Positions 26,667 through 36,212 of a stretch of DNA of 64,000 nucleotides are shown here, one piece after another. The stretch's first letter is position 1. Every line of letters begins with the position of its first letter. Position numbers and translations under genes: made by a program. The notes beneath the pieces are model-generated. The model did not search any database. It had not been told where the DNA came from and worked only from the letters and a program-made list of their open reading frames with translations. Source of the DNA: Muriicola sp. Z0-33. GTDB taxonomy: Bacteria > Bacteroidota > Bacteroidia > Flavobacteriales > Flavobacteriaceae. Location of the stretch: the NCBI RefSeq assembly GCF_026126425.1, contig NZ_JAFMPW010000002.1, forward strand, positions 1-64,000. The letters run 5' to 3'.

Positions 26667-28028
26667 TTAATCTATGGCGTCTACAATTCCTTTTAGAAAT
26701 GCATTTAAATCAAAATCAGGTGGCTCGGCAAGCCCCGTCCTGACTATTACCAGGTCTTTGGATGGGATAATAAACACATACTGTCCCTGATATCCATTAG
26801 CTGAGAAAAGATCTTTGGGAACCCCGGGATACTTCCCTTCAGCGTTCAGCCAGAAATGGGCTCCGTAGGTGCCATCGGAGAGTGCTGTAGGTTTGGATAC
26901 ATAATCTACCCATTCCGGGGCAAAAATTCTGTTTCCGTTCCAATCCCCCTTATGCAAATAGAGCAATCCAAATTTGGCCCAATCCCTGGTACTGGCCCAC
27001 CCGTATGACGATCCTACATAATTTCCACTCATATCTGCCTCAATCAGCATCGAATTCATTCCAATTTTATCTATCAACTCCCCATAGGGAAAGTCCAGGT
27101 ATTCCTGATACGTTTTAAATTCTTTCCTCAATATTCCGGAAAGGAAATTGGAAGTTCCGGATGAATAATTCCAAATTTCGCCGGGAGCACCAATCATGGG
27201 TTTTTTACCCTGACCAATCGTCATATCTTCATCTAAAAAAAGCATCCTTGTTACGTCAGAAATGCGGCTATAATCTTCATCCCATTCCAAACCACTCTGC
27301 ATTCTTAAAAGGTGGTTAAGCGTAATTTCTTTTTTAGAATCACTCCCGGAGTCTTCATCCAGCTTATGGATAACAAAAGGCTTATAGGTTTTGACATTCA
27401 ATCGCTTCTGGTACTCTAATATCCCATAACAGGTGGCCAGCACACTCTTGGTCATGGACCATCCCAGAATAGGTGTGTCTTTTGTAAATCCTTCCAAATA
27501 GTTTTCTGCTATGATATGGTCCTTATAGGCTATAAGAACCGTTCTGGTTTTTTGAACATCGGGCTGTGAGAAAGCCTTGTCTATCGTTTTATGAAGCAAG
27601 TTGTAATCGATATTAGCAAATACACTGTCTTTCGCTGGCCCTGATCCATAGGGGAAAGGTAAATCACTTGCCAAATGAAACCGCTGTGGTGTTAGGTAAG
27701 TAGCATCGGCAACATAATCATCATTAACGAGAACACAACCCAGGCCTTCGCGATAATTCGCTTGCCTTTTCATCAAACCAAAAACAGTAGCTGAAGCCTT
27801 ATGTTGTTCAGGGTAAACCGATGTTTTTGCCAGTTTAATTAATGGGACATTATTATCATTCTCTTCAATACTTTGTTGACTGCGGGCAGCCATAAATACG
27901 CTCGAAGCCATGTTCTTGGCTGCGTATCCGGATATTATGTTCAACTTTGGGTAATTATAGGTGGCAATGCCTATAAAAAGCAGGAGGATGGTAAGAATTG
28001 CTCGTTTTATTAATTTCTTTTTTTTCAT
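26667..28028 (-). CDS. Serine hydrolase of the class C beta-lactamase family
   Basis: A 453-residue protein anchored by an N-terminal helix (about 8-24). The penicillin-binding-protein fold carries SMTKS with Ser191 and Lys194 as nucleophile and base, and a WNYSSGTSNFLS loop supplies the tyrosine motif. HFWLN near the C-terminus may stand for the KTG box. These proteins are usually esterases or peptidases of the envelope rather than true beta-lactamases. The N-terminal 120 residues precede the fold and are unassigned. Transcribed alone. Confidence 0.84.
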   Translation of the reverse strand: MKKKKLIKRAILTILLLFIGIATYNYPKLNIISGYAAKNMASSVFMAARSQQSIEENDNNVPLIKLAKTSVYPEQHKASATVFGLMKRQANYREGLGCVLVNDDYVADATYLTPQRFHLASDLPFPYGSGPAKDSVFANIDYNLLHKTIDKAFSQPDVQKTRTVLIAYKDHIIAENYLEGFTKDTPILGWSMTKSVLATCYGILEYQKRLNVKTYKPFVIHKLDEDSGSDSKKEITLNHLLRMQSGLEWDEDYSRISDVTRMLFLDEDMTIGQGKKPMIGAPGEIWNYSSGTSNFLSGILRKEFKTYQEYLDFPYGELIDKIGMNSMLIEADMSGNYVGSSYGWASTRDWAKFGLLYLHKGDWNGNRIFAPEWVDYVSKPTALSDGTYGAHFWLNAEGKYPGVPKDLFSANGYQGQYVFIIPSKDLVIVRTGLAEPPDFDLNAFLKGIVDAID

Positions 28029-28094
28029 AGCAAATGACTAGAATGGAAGGATTAAAATATTTACCCTTAATTTTATTAACACTAAGATAGTAAT

Positions 28095-28583
28095 ATGAGC
28101 AAGATATTGCTGGTAATAAAAACATCGTCTTCGCCTTACAGTTTAATTTGTATCAGGAGAGGGTCTGTTTTGTTATTTAGTTCTTTTCTACTTCTTCTTG
28201 CCCAATGCCGTCAGCCGGAAAAAGAACAAATTATATGGCAAACTTTAGAGGTAACAGCCTCTGCCTTTAATAGTCTTCCCGGTCAGACCGATGCCAATCC
28301 GTCTATTGCAGCATGGGGAGATACCCTGAATCCTGGGATGAAATGTATAGCCGTATCCCGGGATTTGATAGGCATAGGCCTCCACCATAATGCCAAAGTA
28401 AAGATTGAAGGATTTGAAGGCATTTTCCTTGTCAAAGATAAAATGCACTTCAGATGGAAAAATAGGATAGATATCTACATGGGCAAGGATATTGCAGCTG
28501 CAAAGACCTGGGGTAAAAAAAAATTGAAGATTCAATTCGCAGTAAAAAAGGATAGCAGTAATTTGGTCCCCATTAAAGAGTGA
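28095..28583 (+). CDS. 3D-domain lipoprotein
   Basis: A 162-residue protein with an N-terminal signal ending near LLLAQC, suggesting lipid modification. Residues 50-155 form a 3D (Asp-Asp-Asp) domain related to MltA: TASAFNSLPGQTDANPSIAA, WGDTLNPGMKCIAVSRDLI, VKDKMHFRWKNRIDIYMG with the aspartate cluster. The MltA fold cleaves or binds peptidoglycan glycans. An amidase gene and a peptidase gene follow on the same strand, which supports a cell-wall role. Confidence 0.83.
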   Translation: MSKILLVIKTSSSPYSLICIRRGSVLLFSSFLLLLAQCRQPEKEQIIWQTLEVTASAFNSLPGQTDANPSIAAWGDTLNPGMKCIAVSRDLIGIGLHHNAKVKIEGFEGIFLVKDKMHFRWKNRIDIYMGKDIAAAKTWGKKKLKIQFAVKKDSSNLVPIKE

Positions 28584-28614
28584 ATTGTATTTTTGAATAT
28601 TATATTATCTGCCA

Positions 28615-29289
28615 ATGAAGCGTATATTCATCCTGTTTCTTCCGATATGTTTCATCTCATGTGCTGTAACCAAAGAGATTATTGATAAACCAATAATTTT
28701 TGATGAAGAAAGAACTGCTCTTACCCTGGAGTATATGTCCGATCGTTATGGCCTGGAACAGGACACCCCGGAAATTGAACCAAAAATGATAGTGCTTCAT
28801 TGGACGGTCATCCCAACATTTGAAGGCTCTTTTGATGTTTTTAATGACCCCAAGATTGCAGGTTGGAGGGAGTACGTACAAACAATAAGTGGCCTCAACG
28901 TCTCTGCACATTATTTGGTTAACAGAGATGGTACCATTTACAGATTAATGCCGGAAACTACGATGGCCAGGCATGTAATTGGTCTCAATCACTGTGCAAT
29001 AGGGGTAGAAAATGTTGGCGGAACCGAAGAATTACCGCTTACCAAAGCACAACTAAAAGCCAATATTTGGTTGGTAGACTATCTGAAATCTAATTACGAT
29101 ATAGATTATTTAATCGGCCATTATGAGTATACCAATTTTGTTGGGCACGAACTTTGGTTAGAAAAAGATAACAACTATAGAACCGAGAAGACAGATCCCG
29201 GGGAAGACTTTATGAAAAAGGTTCGCAAGGCATCTAAAAGACTTAATTTTAAACCCATACCAAATAATAATATCTCATATGAAGAATAA
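28615..29289 (+). CDS. N-acetylmuramoyl-L-alanine amidase lipoprotein
   Basis: A 224-residue Amidase_2-family zinc enzyme that cuts the bond between muramic acid and the stem peptide. Lipobox Cys16 (CFISCAV) anchors it. His61 in MIVLHWTVIP is a zinc ligand, HYLVNRDGTIYRLMPE and RHVIGLNHCAIGVENVG form the core, and IGHYEY and KTDPGEDF complete the site. It lies 31 bases after the 3D-domain gene and overlaps the M14 peptidase gene by 11 bases, so these three envelope hydrolases are probably one operon. Confidence 0.87.
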   Translation: MKRIFILFLPICFISCAVTKEIIDKPIIFDEERTALTLEYMSDRYGLEQDTPEIEPKMIVLHWTVIPTFEGSFDVFNDPKIAGWREYVQTISGLNVSAHYLVNRDGTIYRLMPETTMARHVIGLNHCAIGVENVGGTEELPLTKAQLKANIWLVDYLKSNYDIDYLIGHYEYTNFVGHELWLEKDNNYRTEKTDPGEDFMKKVRKASKRLNFKPIPNNNISYEE

Positions 29290-30763
29290 TGTACTAAGCA
29301 TAGGTTTATCTATTTTATTGAGCACGAGTTGTTTTGCGCAACAAGAGGACATAACCAGCTCTCTTTATGAGACTTATGATAAGTATAAGGAGGAATCTAT
29401 AGGTAAAAGAAGGATAAAGCATCTGGATCTGCAGCCCCTTATAGAGGCAATTAAACAAGATGTTGACTTTACAGTAAAGCAAGTAGGCACCTCTATTGAA
29501 GGCAGGAGTTTGTCTTTGATTTCAACAGGATCAGGGCAAACAGATGTTTTTTTATGGTCGCAGATGCACGGGAATGAACCCACGGCTACACAGGCCATAT
29601 TTGATATACTTAATTTTCTTAGAAGCCCGGATTTCGATGCCGAAAAACAAGAAATATTAAATAATCTCACACTGCATTTTTTACCCATGCTAAACCCGGA
29701 TGGGGCGGAAGTATTTCAGCGAAGAAATAGCCTTGGAGTAGATATAAACAGGGATGCCCTTAGGTTACAATCTCCGGAAAGCCGGGCATTGAAGAGGGTT
29801 AGAGACAGCCTGGAAGCCGACTTTGGTTTCAACCTGCATGATCAGAGCACTTATTACAATGCCGAGCGTACAGAGAAACCAGCAACGATCTCTTATCTGG
29901 CACCAGCATATAATTACGAAAAAGACATTAATGAGGTTCGTGGCAATGCCATGAAGGTAATCGCATTTATGAACAATATCATTCAGAAGTATGCCCCAGG
30001 TCAGGTAGGGAAATATAACGACGATTTTGAACCCAGGGCCTTTGGTGATAATATCCAGAAATGGGGGACAAGTACTATACTAATAGAATCTGGCGGGTAT
30101 CCCGGTGATGTGGAAAAGCAGGAAATAAGGAAGCTCAATTATGTTTCTATTCTATCGGCGATTTATACCATCGCCAAAGGCAACTATAAAGAAATTGCTA
30201 TTGCAGATTATGACAATATACCTGAGAACGACCGGAAATTATTCGATCTTAAAATTGAAGGGGTTACTTATGAATTACTAGGAAGTGAATACATATTGGA
30301 TCTGGGCATACATAGATTGGAAGTGGAGTTAGAAGACCACAAGGATTTCTGGTATAGCAGCAGAATCATTGATCAGGGAGATTTGTCTACTTACTATGGT
30401 TATGAAAACTTCAATGCGAGAGGGTATACTGTTAAACAGGGGAGTATTTACCCCAAAACCTTAAATTCATTAAATGATCTGGAATCATTGAATAGTATTG
30501 ATATGCTAAAATCAGGGCATATTTACGTTAGGGTAGCCAAAATTCCTGAGAAAGCATTGAATTCTCCTTCACCAATAAATGTAGTGGGGAAGGACTTTGA
30601 ATTACCCGAATTCAGAATTGGATTGGGGATGAATCCAAGTTTTCTTTTACAAAAAGACGGGGTGAATAAATATGCGGTAATTAATGGCTTTTTGATTAAT
30701 TTGTCTCAAGACGATCTTAAACGTTCTTACGGGGAGTTTAAAAATGCAATGATATATCGTTAA
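29279..30763 (+). CDS. M14-family zinc carboxypeptidase
   Basis: A 494-residue secreted protein; the signal peptide ends near CFAQQ. The M14 zinc site is QMHGNEPT (His97, Glu100), followed by MLNPDGAEVFQRRNSLGVDI and NRDA, then NLHDQST (third ligand) and the catalytic glutamate in TILIESGGYPG. About 190 C-terminal residues form an additional domain. M14 members of this class can trim peptidoglycan stem peptides, which fits the amidase partner, but protein substrates are also possible. The 11-base overlap with the amidase gene indicates coupling. Confidence 0.86.
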   Translation: MKNNVLSIGLSILLSTSCFAQQEDITSSLYETYDKYKEESIGKRRIKHLDLQPLIEAIKQDVDFTVKQVGTSIEGRSLSLISTGSGQTDVFLWSQMHGNEPTATQAIFDILNFLRSPDFDAEKQEILNNLTLHFLPMLNPDGAEVFQRRNSLGVDINRDALRLQSPESRALKRVRDSLEADFGFNLHDQSTYYNAERTEKPATISYLAPAYNYEKDINEVRGNAMKVIAFMNNIIQKYAPGQVGKYNDDFEPRAFGDNIQKWGTSTILIESGGYPGDVEKQEIRKLNYVSILSAIYTIAKGNYKEIAIADYDNIPENDRKLFDLKIEGVTYELLGSEYILDLGIHRLEVELEDHKDFWYSSRIIDQGDLSTYYGYENFNARGYTVKQGSIYPKTLNSLNDLESLNSIDMLKSGHIYVRVAKIPEKALNSPSPINVVGKDFELPEFRIGLGMNPSFLLQKDGVNKYAVINGFLINLSQDDLKRSYGEFKNAMIYR

Positions 30764-30772
30764 GTCAAAAAA

Positions 30773-30803
30773 AAATGCGCTCCGGACTATTAAGAGCGCA
30801 TTT
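30773..30803. terminator. Hairpin terminator
   Basis: A 10-bp stem AAATGCGCTC with GAGCGCATTT and an 11-base loop, with A-run before. It ends the M14 peptidase transcript and, on minus, lies downstream of the small membrane-protein gene. Confidence 0.75.
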
Positions 30804-30844
30804 ATATATATATCTTCAGGGTTAGGGGATAAGCCCCTGAACAC

Positions 30845-31012
30845 CTAGTATCCATAGCTAAACGTCAGGTTTGAAGCGTTCATGACCATGAATATGATCA
30901 TTGACATTAAAATAAACACTATTGACGAAAATACTAATAGTACTAAACTTTTGTACAACTTAGACATTGATCCTAAGGCACTTTTCTGAATAATCTCGTT
31001 GATTACATCCAT
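30845..31012 (-). CDS. Putative 55-residue single-pass membrane protein
   Basis: ATG at 31012, TAG at 30845. The product starts MDVINEIIQKSALGSMSKLY and has one long hydrophobic helix (about 22-46) followed by a short polar tail ending FSYGY. The amphipathic N-terminus plus a single helix is typical of small membrane regulators or complex subunits. The gene fills an otherwise empty gap between two hairpin terminators and has its own upstream space. No family recognised. Confidence 0.55.
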   Translation of the reverse strand: MDVINEIIQKSALGSMSKLYKSLVLLVFSSIVFILMSMIIFMVMNASNLTFSYGY

Positions 31013-31153
31013 AATTTCTCTTCTTTACATTAAACTTTGGTTATCTGTCTTTAGGATGTGGGTTGTTACTTGTTTGGTGTTTCTGTGTATAAAACAAGAA
31101 AGGTGCCAAAAACCCTACTCTGAAATGTTTTTTTACGATGAATGGCACAAAAA

Positions 31154-31181
31154 AAAGGAGGATCATGTCAGATCCTCCTTT
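31154..31181. terminator. Hairpin terminator after the VWA gene
   Basis: An 11-bp stem AAAGGAGGATC with GATCCTCCTTT closes an ATGTCA loop; the A-run at 31149-31156 becomes a U-run on the minus transcript. It lies 27 bases after the VWA gene stop. Confidence 0.8.
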
Positions 31182-31208
31182 AATATGATATTCTTGAAAC
31201 CCTGTGAT

Positions 31209-32303
31209 TTACTCACATCCTCCAGTAAAACCTTTGGCATCAAACTTTGTTTGTACTGCACCTTGCCGGCTTCCGTCAATTACCTGTATAGCCAGGTTGT
31301 TTTCACCACTTCCATCCCTTTTGGGACTGCAATACTCAAAAAGATAAAAACTATTGGCCTGTTCAGAAACTCTTAGTGAGATATCATTAAATGTAGTTTC
31401 CAGTTCCTCTTCGTTCCCGGCAAATACACTAAAGGTCTTACCAATGTCGGTTAATACCTGGGTATCTATTTCGCCACCCAGTCCTATAGTAAAGAAAGAA
31501 ATATTAGGATTTGCTTCATTTACTTTTTTAAGCGCAGAAGCCTCTGTATATCTTGATGCCTGATCTGTTCCATCCGTAAAAACCACCACTGAAGCAGCCC
31601 CGATAATTTCATTGCTATTGCTGGATGCCAAAAGATCTTCTGCAATATTCACAGATTTTATCACAGCACCATAAAGATCGGTAGATGGGTCATTACTAAT
31701 ATTTTCATCTATGCCTTCCACAGCCGCCGTAAGTTCATTCTTTGAAGTAGTCAGGTCGTTCAGCAAGTGCAGTTCATCCTCCCCGTCAAACCAATAAATA
31801 GCCATTTTAAAGGATTCGTCTGCCACTGCAGGCATTACATTATTAATAAAACTGATGGTTGCCGTTTTTAACTGGCTTAAACTACTGCTCAAGACACTAT
31901 TGCTTAAATCGAGTACCAGGAGGGTATTATTGTTGAAAATTTGAGAATTAGGGGATATTCTTGCCAGAGATTCAGAGGTAGATATGGTATTAAAGCAATC
32001 GTCATTCCTTCCCTGTTCATATATAGTGAATTGAGATGCTGATAGTCCGGGAACCGGTTTTCCCTGTGTATCGGAGACTTTAAAGAAAATGGATACCTTC
32101 CCTGGTAAAGTTGTATACTGATCCTGAATAGACAAAACCAGGTCATTTTCACCGAGATTAAGACATTCATCTACCGGTTTACCTTCCCCAAGACTGCCAA
32201 GGTTAAGATCAAAATTTACATCATCATCTGCATTGCCACAGGAGATAGCCAATGCAACAAAACAACAAATGGAAAAGACTTTTAAAAGAGATTTCATGTT
32301 CAT
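31209..32303 (-). CDS. VWA-domain lipoprotein
   Basis: A lipoprotein with signal peptide ending at AISC, then a short acidic segment, an Ig-like stretch, and a von Willebrand factor A domain. The MIDAS motif DLSNS lies in LLVLDLSNSVLSSSL, with VVFTDGTDQAS as the later metal loop. Such domains bind ligands through a divalent cation. Three in-frame ATGs are possible: 32324, 32303 and 32297. I chose 32303 because it gives a compact signal peptide, but 32297 is equally good. C-terminal residues include several cysteines. Partner unknown. Confidence 0.8.
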   Translation of the reverse strand: MNMKSLLKVFSICCFVALAISCGNADDDVNFDLNLGSLGEGKPVDECLNLGENDLVLSIQDQYTTLPGKVSIFFKVSDTQGKPVPGLSASQFTIYEQGRNDDCFNTISTSESLARISPNSQIFNNNTLLVLDLSNSVLSSSLSQLKTATISFINNVMPAVADESFKMAIYWFDGEDELHLLNDLTTSKNELTAAVEGIDENISNDPSTDLYGAVIKSVNIAEDLLASSNSNEIIGAASVVVFTDGTDQASRYTEASALKKVNEANPNISFFTIGLGGEIDTQVLTDIGKTFSVFAGNEEELETTFNDISLRVSEQANSFYLFEYCSPKRDGSGENNLAIQVIDGSRQGAVQTKFDAKGFTGGCE

Positions 32304-32379
32304 ATGGTTTTTCTGTTCAACCATCAGAACGAAGAATTAGGCCTAAAATTATCAGAGGATTTAAAAACTTTGTTAAATC

Positions 32380-32407
32380 TTGTTAAAGCCCTAATTGCAT
32401 AATTTCG
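32380..32407 (+). promoter_or_regulatory. Candidate Bacteroidetes-type promoter
   Basis: TTG at 32380-32382 and TAATTTCG at 32400-32407 match the flavobacterial TTTG and TAnnTTTG elements (seven of eight at the -7 box) with a 17-base spacer. It lies 45 bases before the deacetylase start codon. Pattern-based only. Confidence 0.35.
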
Positions 32408-32451
32408 TAGTTTAACAGCGAGAATACAAACTAGATAATCCCTGATAACTT

Positions 32452-33387
32452 ATGAGTAAAAAATGGATGTTACTTTGCTTTTTAATTTTTGTTGGCTCCC
32501 TGACAAGATCACAGCAGAAAAGTGTTGCGGAACGACTGGGATATGACGCTGATGCTAAATTGTTGATTATACATGCCGATGATCTGGGCGTTACGCACTC
32601 GGAAAATGCAGCCAGCATAAAATCCTTAGCAAATGGCCCGGTGAATTCTGCAAGTATTATGGTCCCCTGTCCATGGTTCGAAGAAATTGCTGCTTATGCC
32701 AGAAAGAACAAATCAACAGATTTAGGGCTGCATCTTACCCTGAACAGCGAATGGAAACATTATAAATGGGGCCCCGTTAGCTCGCTGGACAAAGTGAGCA
32801 GCCTGGTCAATAAAAATGGATACTTCTATGCTTTGGTAGACAGCCTTGTCACCTCTGGTGTGGCTGATGAAGTAGAATACGAATTAAGAAATCAGGTAAA
32901 GAAAGCATATAAAGCAGGAATAGATGTGACCCATCTGGATGCTCATATGGGGGCGGCAGTCAGCACCCCGGACTTCACGGCGGCATACATGAAAGTAGCA
33001 GCTGAATTTAGACTTCCTGTATTACTAGATTCCAGAATCTACAGTATAGAACATCCGCAAATAAAAGAGTTGCTTACCGAAAATACCGCAGTGGTAGATG
33101 CCATTTATTCAGCATCACCTGGAGATTTTCAAAAAGGTATGGACCAATACTATACTTCCGTTTTGGAAAAACTGCAGTCCGGACTAAACTGTTTATTGAT
33201 TCATTTGGCCTATGACGATGCAGAAATGAAGGCAGTGACAATAGATCATCCCGGCTGGGGTGCGGCCTGGAGGCAGGCAGATTACGACTTCTTCAATAGT
33301 CCGGAATGTGCCAAAATTCTGAAAGAACAAAATATTATTTTGGTTAGCTGGCGATCAATACGAGATAAGATAACACGTGCCAATTAG
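32452..33387 (+). CDS. ChbG/YdjC-family polysaccharide deacetylase, secreted
   Basis: A 311-residue protein with a signal peptide (cut near SLTRSQQ). The YdjC/ChbG metal site is seen in LLIIHADDLGVTHSEN (HADD at 41-44), DLGLHLTLNSEW and VTHLDAHMGA. Family members remove acetyl groups from chito-oligosaccharides or related sugars using a divalent metal. A signal peptide is unusual for cytosolic ChbG, so it probably acts on an extracytoplasmic glycan. It is transcribed alone. Confidence 0.87.
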   Translation: MSKKWMLLCFLIFVGSLTRSQQKSVAERLGYDADAKLLIIHADDLGVTHSENAASIKSLANGPVNSASIMVPCPWFEEIAAYARKNKSTDLGLHLTLNSEWKHYKWGPVSSLDKVSSLVNKNGYFYALVDSLVTSGVADEVEYELRNQVKKAYKAGIDVTHLDAHMGAAVSTPDFTAAYMKVAAEFRLPVLLDSRIYSIEHPQIKELLTENTAVVDAIYSASPGDFQKGMDQYYTSVLEKLQSGLNCLLIHLAYDDAEMKAVTIDHPGWGAAWRQADYDFFNSPECAKILKEQNIILVSWRSIRDKITRAN

Positions 33388-33492
33388 TATTTTAACGTTT
33401 AACAAATTGTTAAAGCCAACTGATTTCTATTGATTTTTGATAACTTTAGAAAAGATTCTCAGAGATCAATTAAAACAACAAAAACAACGCAT

Positions 33493-33954
33493 ATGCCAAC
33501 GTATCAATTAAAAGTCAATGGTACCTCAAAATCGGTAGAGGTTAGTGAAGACACGCCCCTCCTTTGGGTACTTCGGGATCATTTGGATCTGGTAGGAACC
33601 AAATACGGCTGTGGAATAGCTCAATGTGGAGCTTGTACTGTACACCTGGATGGTGAAGCAGTAAGGAGCTGTTCCCTTACAGTAGCACAGGTAGAGAGCA
33701 AGGCCATCACCACAATTGAAGGCCTGTCGGATAACGGAACACATCCTGTACAGGAAGCCTGGAAAGAAGTAGACGTGCCACAATGTGGCTATTGTCAGGC
33801 AGGTCAGATTATGACCGCTTCTGCATTTTTAGAGAAAAATGCAAGCCCCAGCGAAGAAGAGATTAAGAATGCAATGCATGGAAATATTTGCAGATGTGCA
33901 TCTTATCAGAGAATATATAAGGCAGTAGAAATTGCTGCATCCAAAATGGGATAG
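33493..33954 (+). CDS. iorA: 2Fe-2S subunit of a molybdenum hydroxylase (IorA-like)
   Basis: A 153-residue protein with a plant-type 2Fe-2S cluster site (Cys40, Cys45, Cys48, Cys60 in [14 protein letters not shown] and VRSC) and a second helical 2Fe-2S site ([11 protein letters not shown] and NICRCASY). It passes electrons from the molybdenum site of the large subunit to an external acceptor. I prefer the ATG at 33493 because it gives the standard length; a TTG at 33430 would add 21 unlikely residues. The large subunit follows after 23 bases. Confidence 0.9.
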   Translation: MPTYQLKVNGTSKSVEVSEDTPLLWVLRDHLDLVGTKYGCGIAQCGACTVHLDGEAVRSCSLTVAQVESKAITTIEGLSDNGTHPVQEAWKEVDVPQCGYCQAGQIMTASAFLEKNASPSEEEIKNAMHGNICRCASYQRIYKAVEIAASKMG

Positions 33955-33977
33955 CCTAATCAAAAAAATTAAAACTA

Positions 33978-36209
33978 ATGTCAACTTCAATAGCATCACA
34001 AAAATTTAGTAGGAGGGCCTTTATGCGTACCAGTTCACTTGCCAGTGGCGGTTTACTAATTGGCTTTAACCTTTTTAATGCCTGCAAACCTAATGCAGCA
34101 CCCCCGGTAGATCTTGCGAGCCTTAATTATAACGATTTCAATGCCTTTATTAAAATTGCAGACAACGGTGCGGTGACTATATTTTCACCCAACCCGGAAA
34201 TAGGCCAGGGAGTAAAAACTTCAATGCCAATGATCATTGCCGAAGAGTTAGATGTTGCCTGGAAAAATGTCTATGTAGAACAAGGAGTGCTAGACACTGA
34301 AAACTATACTCGCCAGGTAGCAGGAGGGAGCCAGTCTATCAGACATGGCTGGGAGCCCTTACGAAAAACTGGAGCTACAGCCAGACAGATGCTTGTGAAT
34401 GCTGCGGCCGCCAGATGGGGAGTAGCTCCTTCCGAATGTACTACAAGTGAAGGCATAATTACCAATAGTAAGGGAGAAACCCTGGGTTATGGAGATGTGG
34501 TTAATGATGCTGCTGCTCTGGAAGTCCCTGAAGAGGTAACTCTGAAGGAGATAAAAGATTTTAAAATTATTGGGACAGACATCAAAAATGTCGATATAGA
34601 TAAGATTGTCACTGGGAAGCCACTTTATGGCCTGGATTATAAGGTAGACGGAATGGTATATGCCGCCGTAGTAAGGCCACCTGCCTTTGGAAAGAAATTG
34701 GCATCCTATGATGATACTGAAGCCCGGGCAATGCCCGGAGTAATAGATGTGGTGAAAATCGGTGAAAAAGTTCGGGCACTTTTGGAAAAAGACCAGAATG
34801 CTTCCAGTATAATATCCGGGAGTGATAAAGTGGCTGTAATTGCAAGAAGTACCTGGGAGGCCATGAAAGCGAAGAATGCGATCAAAGCTGAATGGGTAGA
34901 CGATTCTACCATTGAAAGTACGGAAGACCACGATGAAATATTGACGGGGTTTCTGGAGGGTAATAAATTTGAAACTTTACGTAAAGATGGGGATGTAAAA
35001 AAAGCCTTTGCGGCTGCAGATCAGGTTCTTGAACGCACCTATGAATCCCCTTTTCTCCCACATAATTGCCTAGAGCCCATGAATTTCTTTGCCAATGTGA
35101 CCACTGAAAAGGTTCATCTGGTGGGCCCAATACAAACCCCAGCATGGAAGGCCGGGGTTGTTGCAGGGTTACTTGGGAGAGATCCTTCGGAGATTCATTT
35201 AGAAATGACCCGTATGGGTGGCGGTTTTGGAAGAAGATTGTTTGGAGACTTTGTTATTGAAGCCGCAGAAATTTCCGATGCAATAAAAAAGCCGGTAAAA
35301 CTGGTATATAGCAGAGAAGATGATATGGCCGACGGCATCTATAGACCTGCGATAAAATATCGTATTAAAGCGGCAGTTAAAGATGGAAAAGTAAGCGCTT
35401 ACCATTTAAAGGAAGCTGCTATTAATTCTAATATGTATGGTTTAATCCCGCATTTTTTTCCTGCCGGAGCAATTGAAAACTACCAGGTAGATGTAGCAAA
35501 ATATGGTAGTAGTATCACTACTGGTGCATGGCGAGCCCCATATACCAATTTCCTGGCCTATGCAGAGCAAAGCTTTTTTGATGAGCTGGCTGAGATGATG
35601 GAGGTTGACAAAATACAGTTCCGTCTGGATCTTTTAAGAAAAGTAGATGCAGATGCCGACGAGAATATACAATACGATCCAAAACGAATGGAAGATGTTA
35701 TTCAACTTGCGGTAGAAAAGTCTGGATGGGGTACGAAGAATGAAAACGTTTATCAGGGCTTTGTAAACTACTATTGCCATAATAGCCATGTTGCGGAAGT
35801 TGCCGATGTAGTAATTGAAAACGGCACCCCTGTAGTGAAGAAGATTACCTGTGCGGTGGACTGCGGTGTAGTTGTAAACCCGCTTGGAGCTGCTAACCAG
35901 GCAGAAGGTGGCGTAATTGATGGAGTGGGCCATGCGATGTTTGGGGATTTTAATTTTAAAGATGGTACACCTCTGGCTTCCAATTTTGATAAATACAGAT
36001 TAATTAGAATGAAAGAGGCCCCAGAGGTAGAAGTACATTTTGTTAAAAACGAATTGGCTCCAACTGGTCTGGGAGAACCCACATTACCACCTGCAGGAGG
36101 TGCCATTGCAAATGCCTTAAAAGCTGCAACCGGCAAACGATTATACAAGCAACCATTTGCAAAATACCCAGAGCTTATGACATTGCCGGATAAGGAAATT
36201 ATTGGATAA
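33978..36209 (+). CDS. iorB: Molybdopterin-binding subunit of a molybdenum hydroxylase (IorB-like)
   Basis: A 743-residue member of the xanthine oxidase family, in the two-subunit isoquinoline 1-oxidoreductase/aldehyde dehydrogenase class. A twin-arginine signal (SRRAFMRTSSLASGG) shows folded export to the periplasm. Cofactor-contact segments include EIGQGVKTSMPMI, GGGFGRRLFGD, TTGAWRAPYTN and the C-terminal GLGEPTLPPAGGAIANA with the catalytic glutamate. The substrate is an aldehyde or N-heterocycle; not decided. It is followed within three bases by moaD and then other cofactor genes. Confidence 0.88.
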   Translation: MSTSIASQKFSRRAFMRTSSLASGGLLIGFNLFNACKPNAAPPVDLASLNYNDFNAFIKIADNGAVTIFSPNPEIGQGVKTSMPMIIAEELDVAWKNVYVEQGVLDTENYTRQVAGGSQSIRHGWEPLRKTGATARQMLVNAAAARWGVAPSECTTSEGIITNSKGETLGYGDVVNDAAALEVPEEVTLKEIKDFKIIGTDIKNVDIDKIVTGKPLYGLDYKVDGMVYAAVVRPPAFGKKLASYDDTEARAMPGVIDVVKIGEKVRALLEKDQNASSIISGSDKVAVIARSTWEAMKAKNAIKAEWVDDSTIESTEDHDEILTGFLEGNKFETLRKDGDVKKAFAAADQVLERTYESPFLPHNCLEPMNFFANVTTEKVHLVGPIQTPAWKAGVVAGLLGRDPSEIHLEMTRMGGGFGRRLFGDFVIEAAEISDAIKKPVKLVYSREDDMADGIYRPAIKYRIKAAVKDGKVSAYHLKEAAINSNMYGLIPHFFPAGAIENYQVDVAKYGSSITTGAWRAPYTNFLAYAEQSFFDELAEMMEVDKIQFRLDLLRKVDADADENIQYDPKRMEDVIQLAVEKSGWGTKNENVYQGFVNYYCHNSHVAEVADVVIENGTPVVKKITCAVDCGVVVNPLGAANQAEGGVIDGVGHAMFGDFNFKDGTPLASNFDKYRLIRMKEAPEVEVHFVKNELAPTGLGEPTLPPAGGAIANALKAATGKRLYKQPFAKYPELMTLPDKEIIG

Positions 36210-36212
36210 TCT

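Noticed and set aside
30999-31376. 125-codon plus-strand frame
   Set aside because: It runs through the promoter of the small membrane gene, a terminator hairpin and the end of the VWA gene, has no domain and an unlikely composition.
33407-33448. Promoter before iorA resembling the one before the deacetylase
   Set aside because: TTGTTAAAGCC is shared with 32380-32390, but the spacing to the nearest TAnnTTTG-like element (TAACTTTA) is 31 bases, too long for a flavobacterial promoter.
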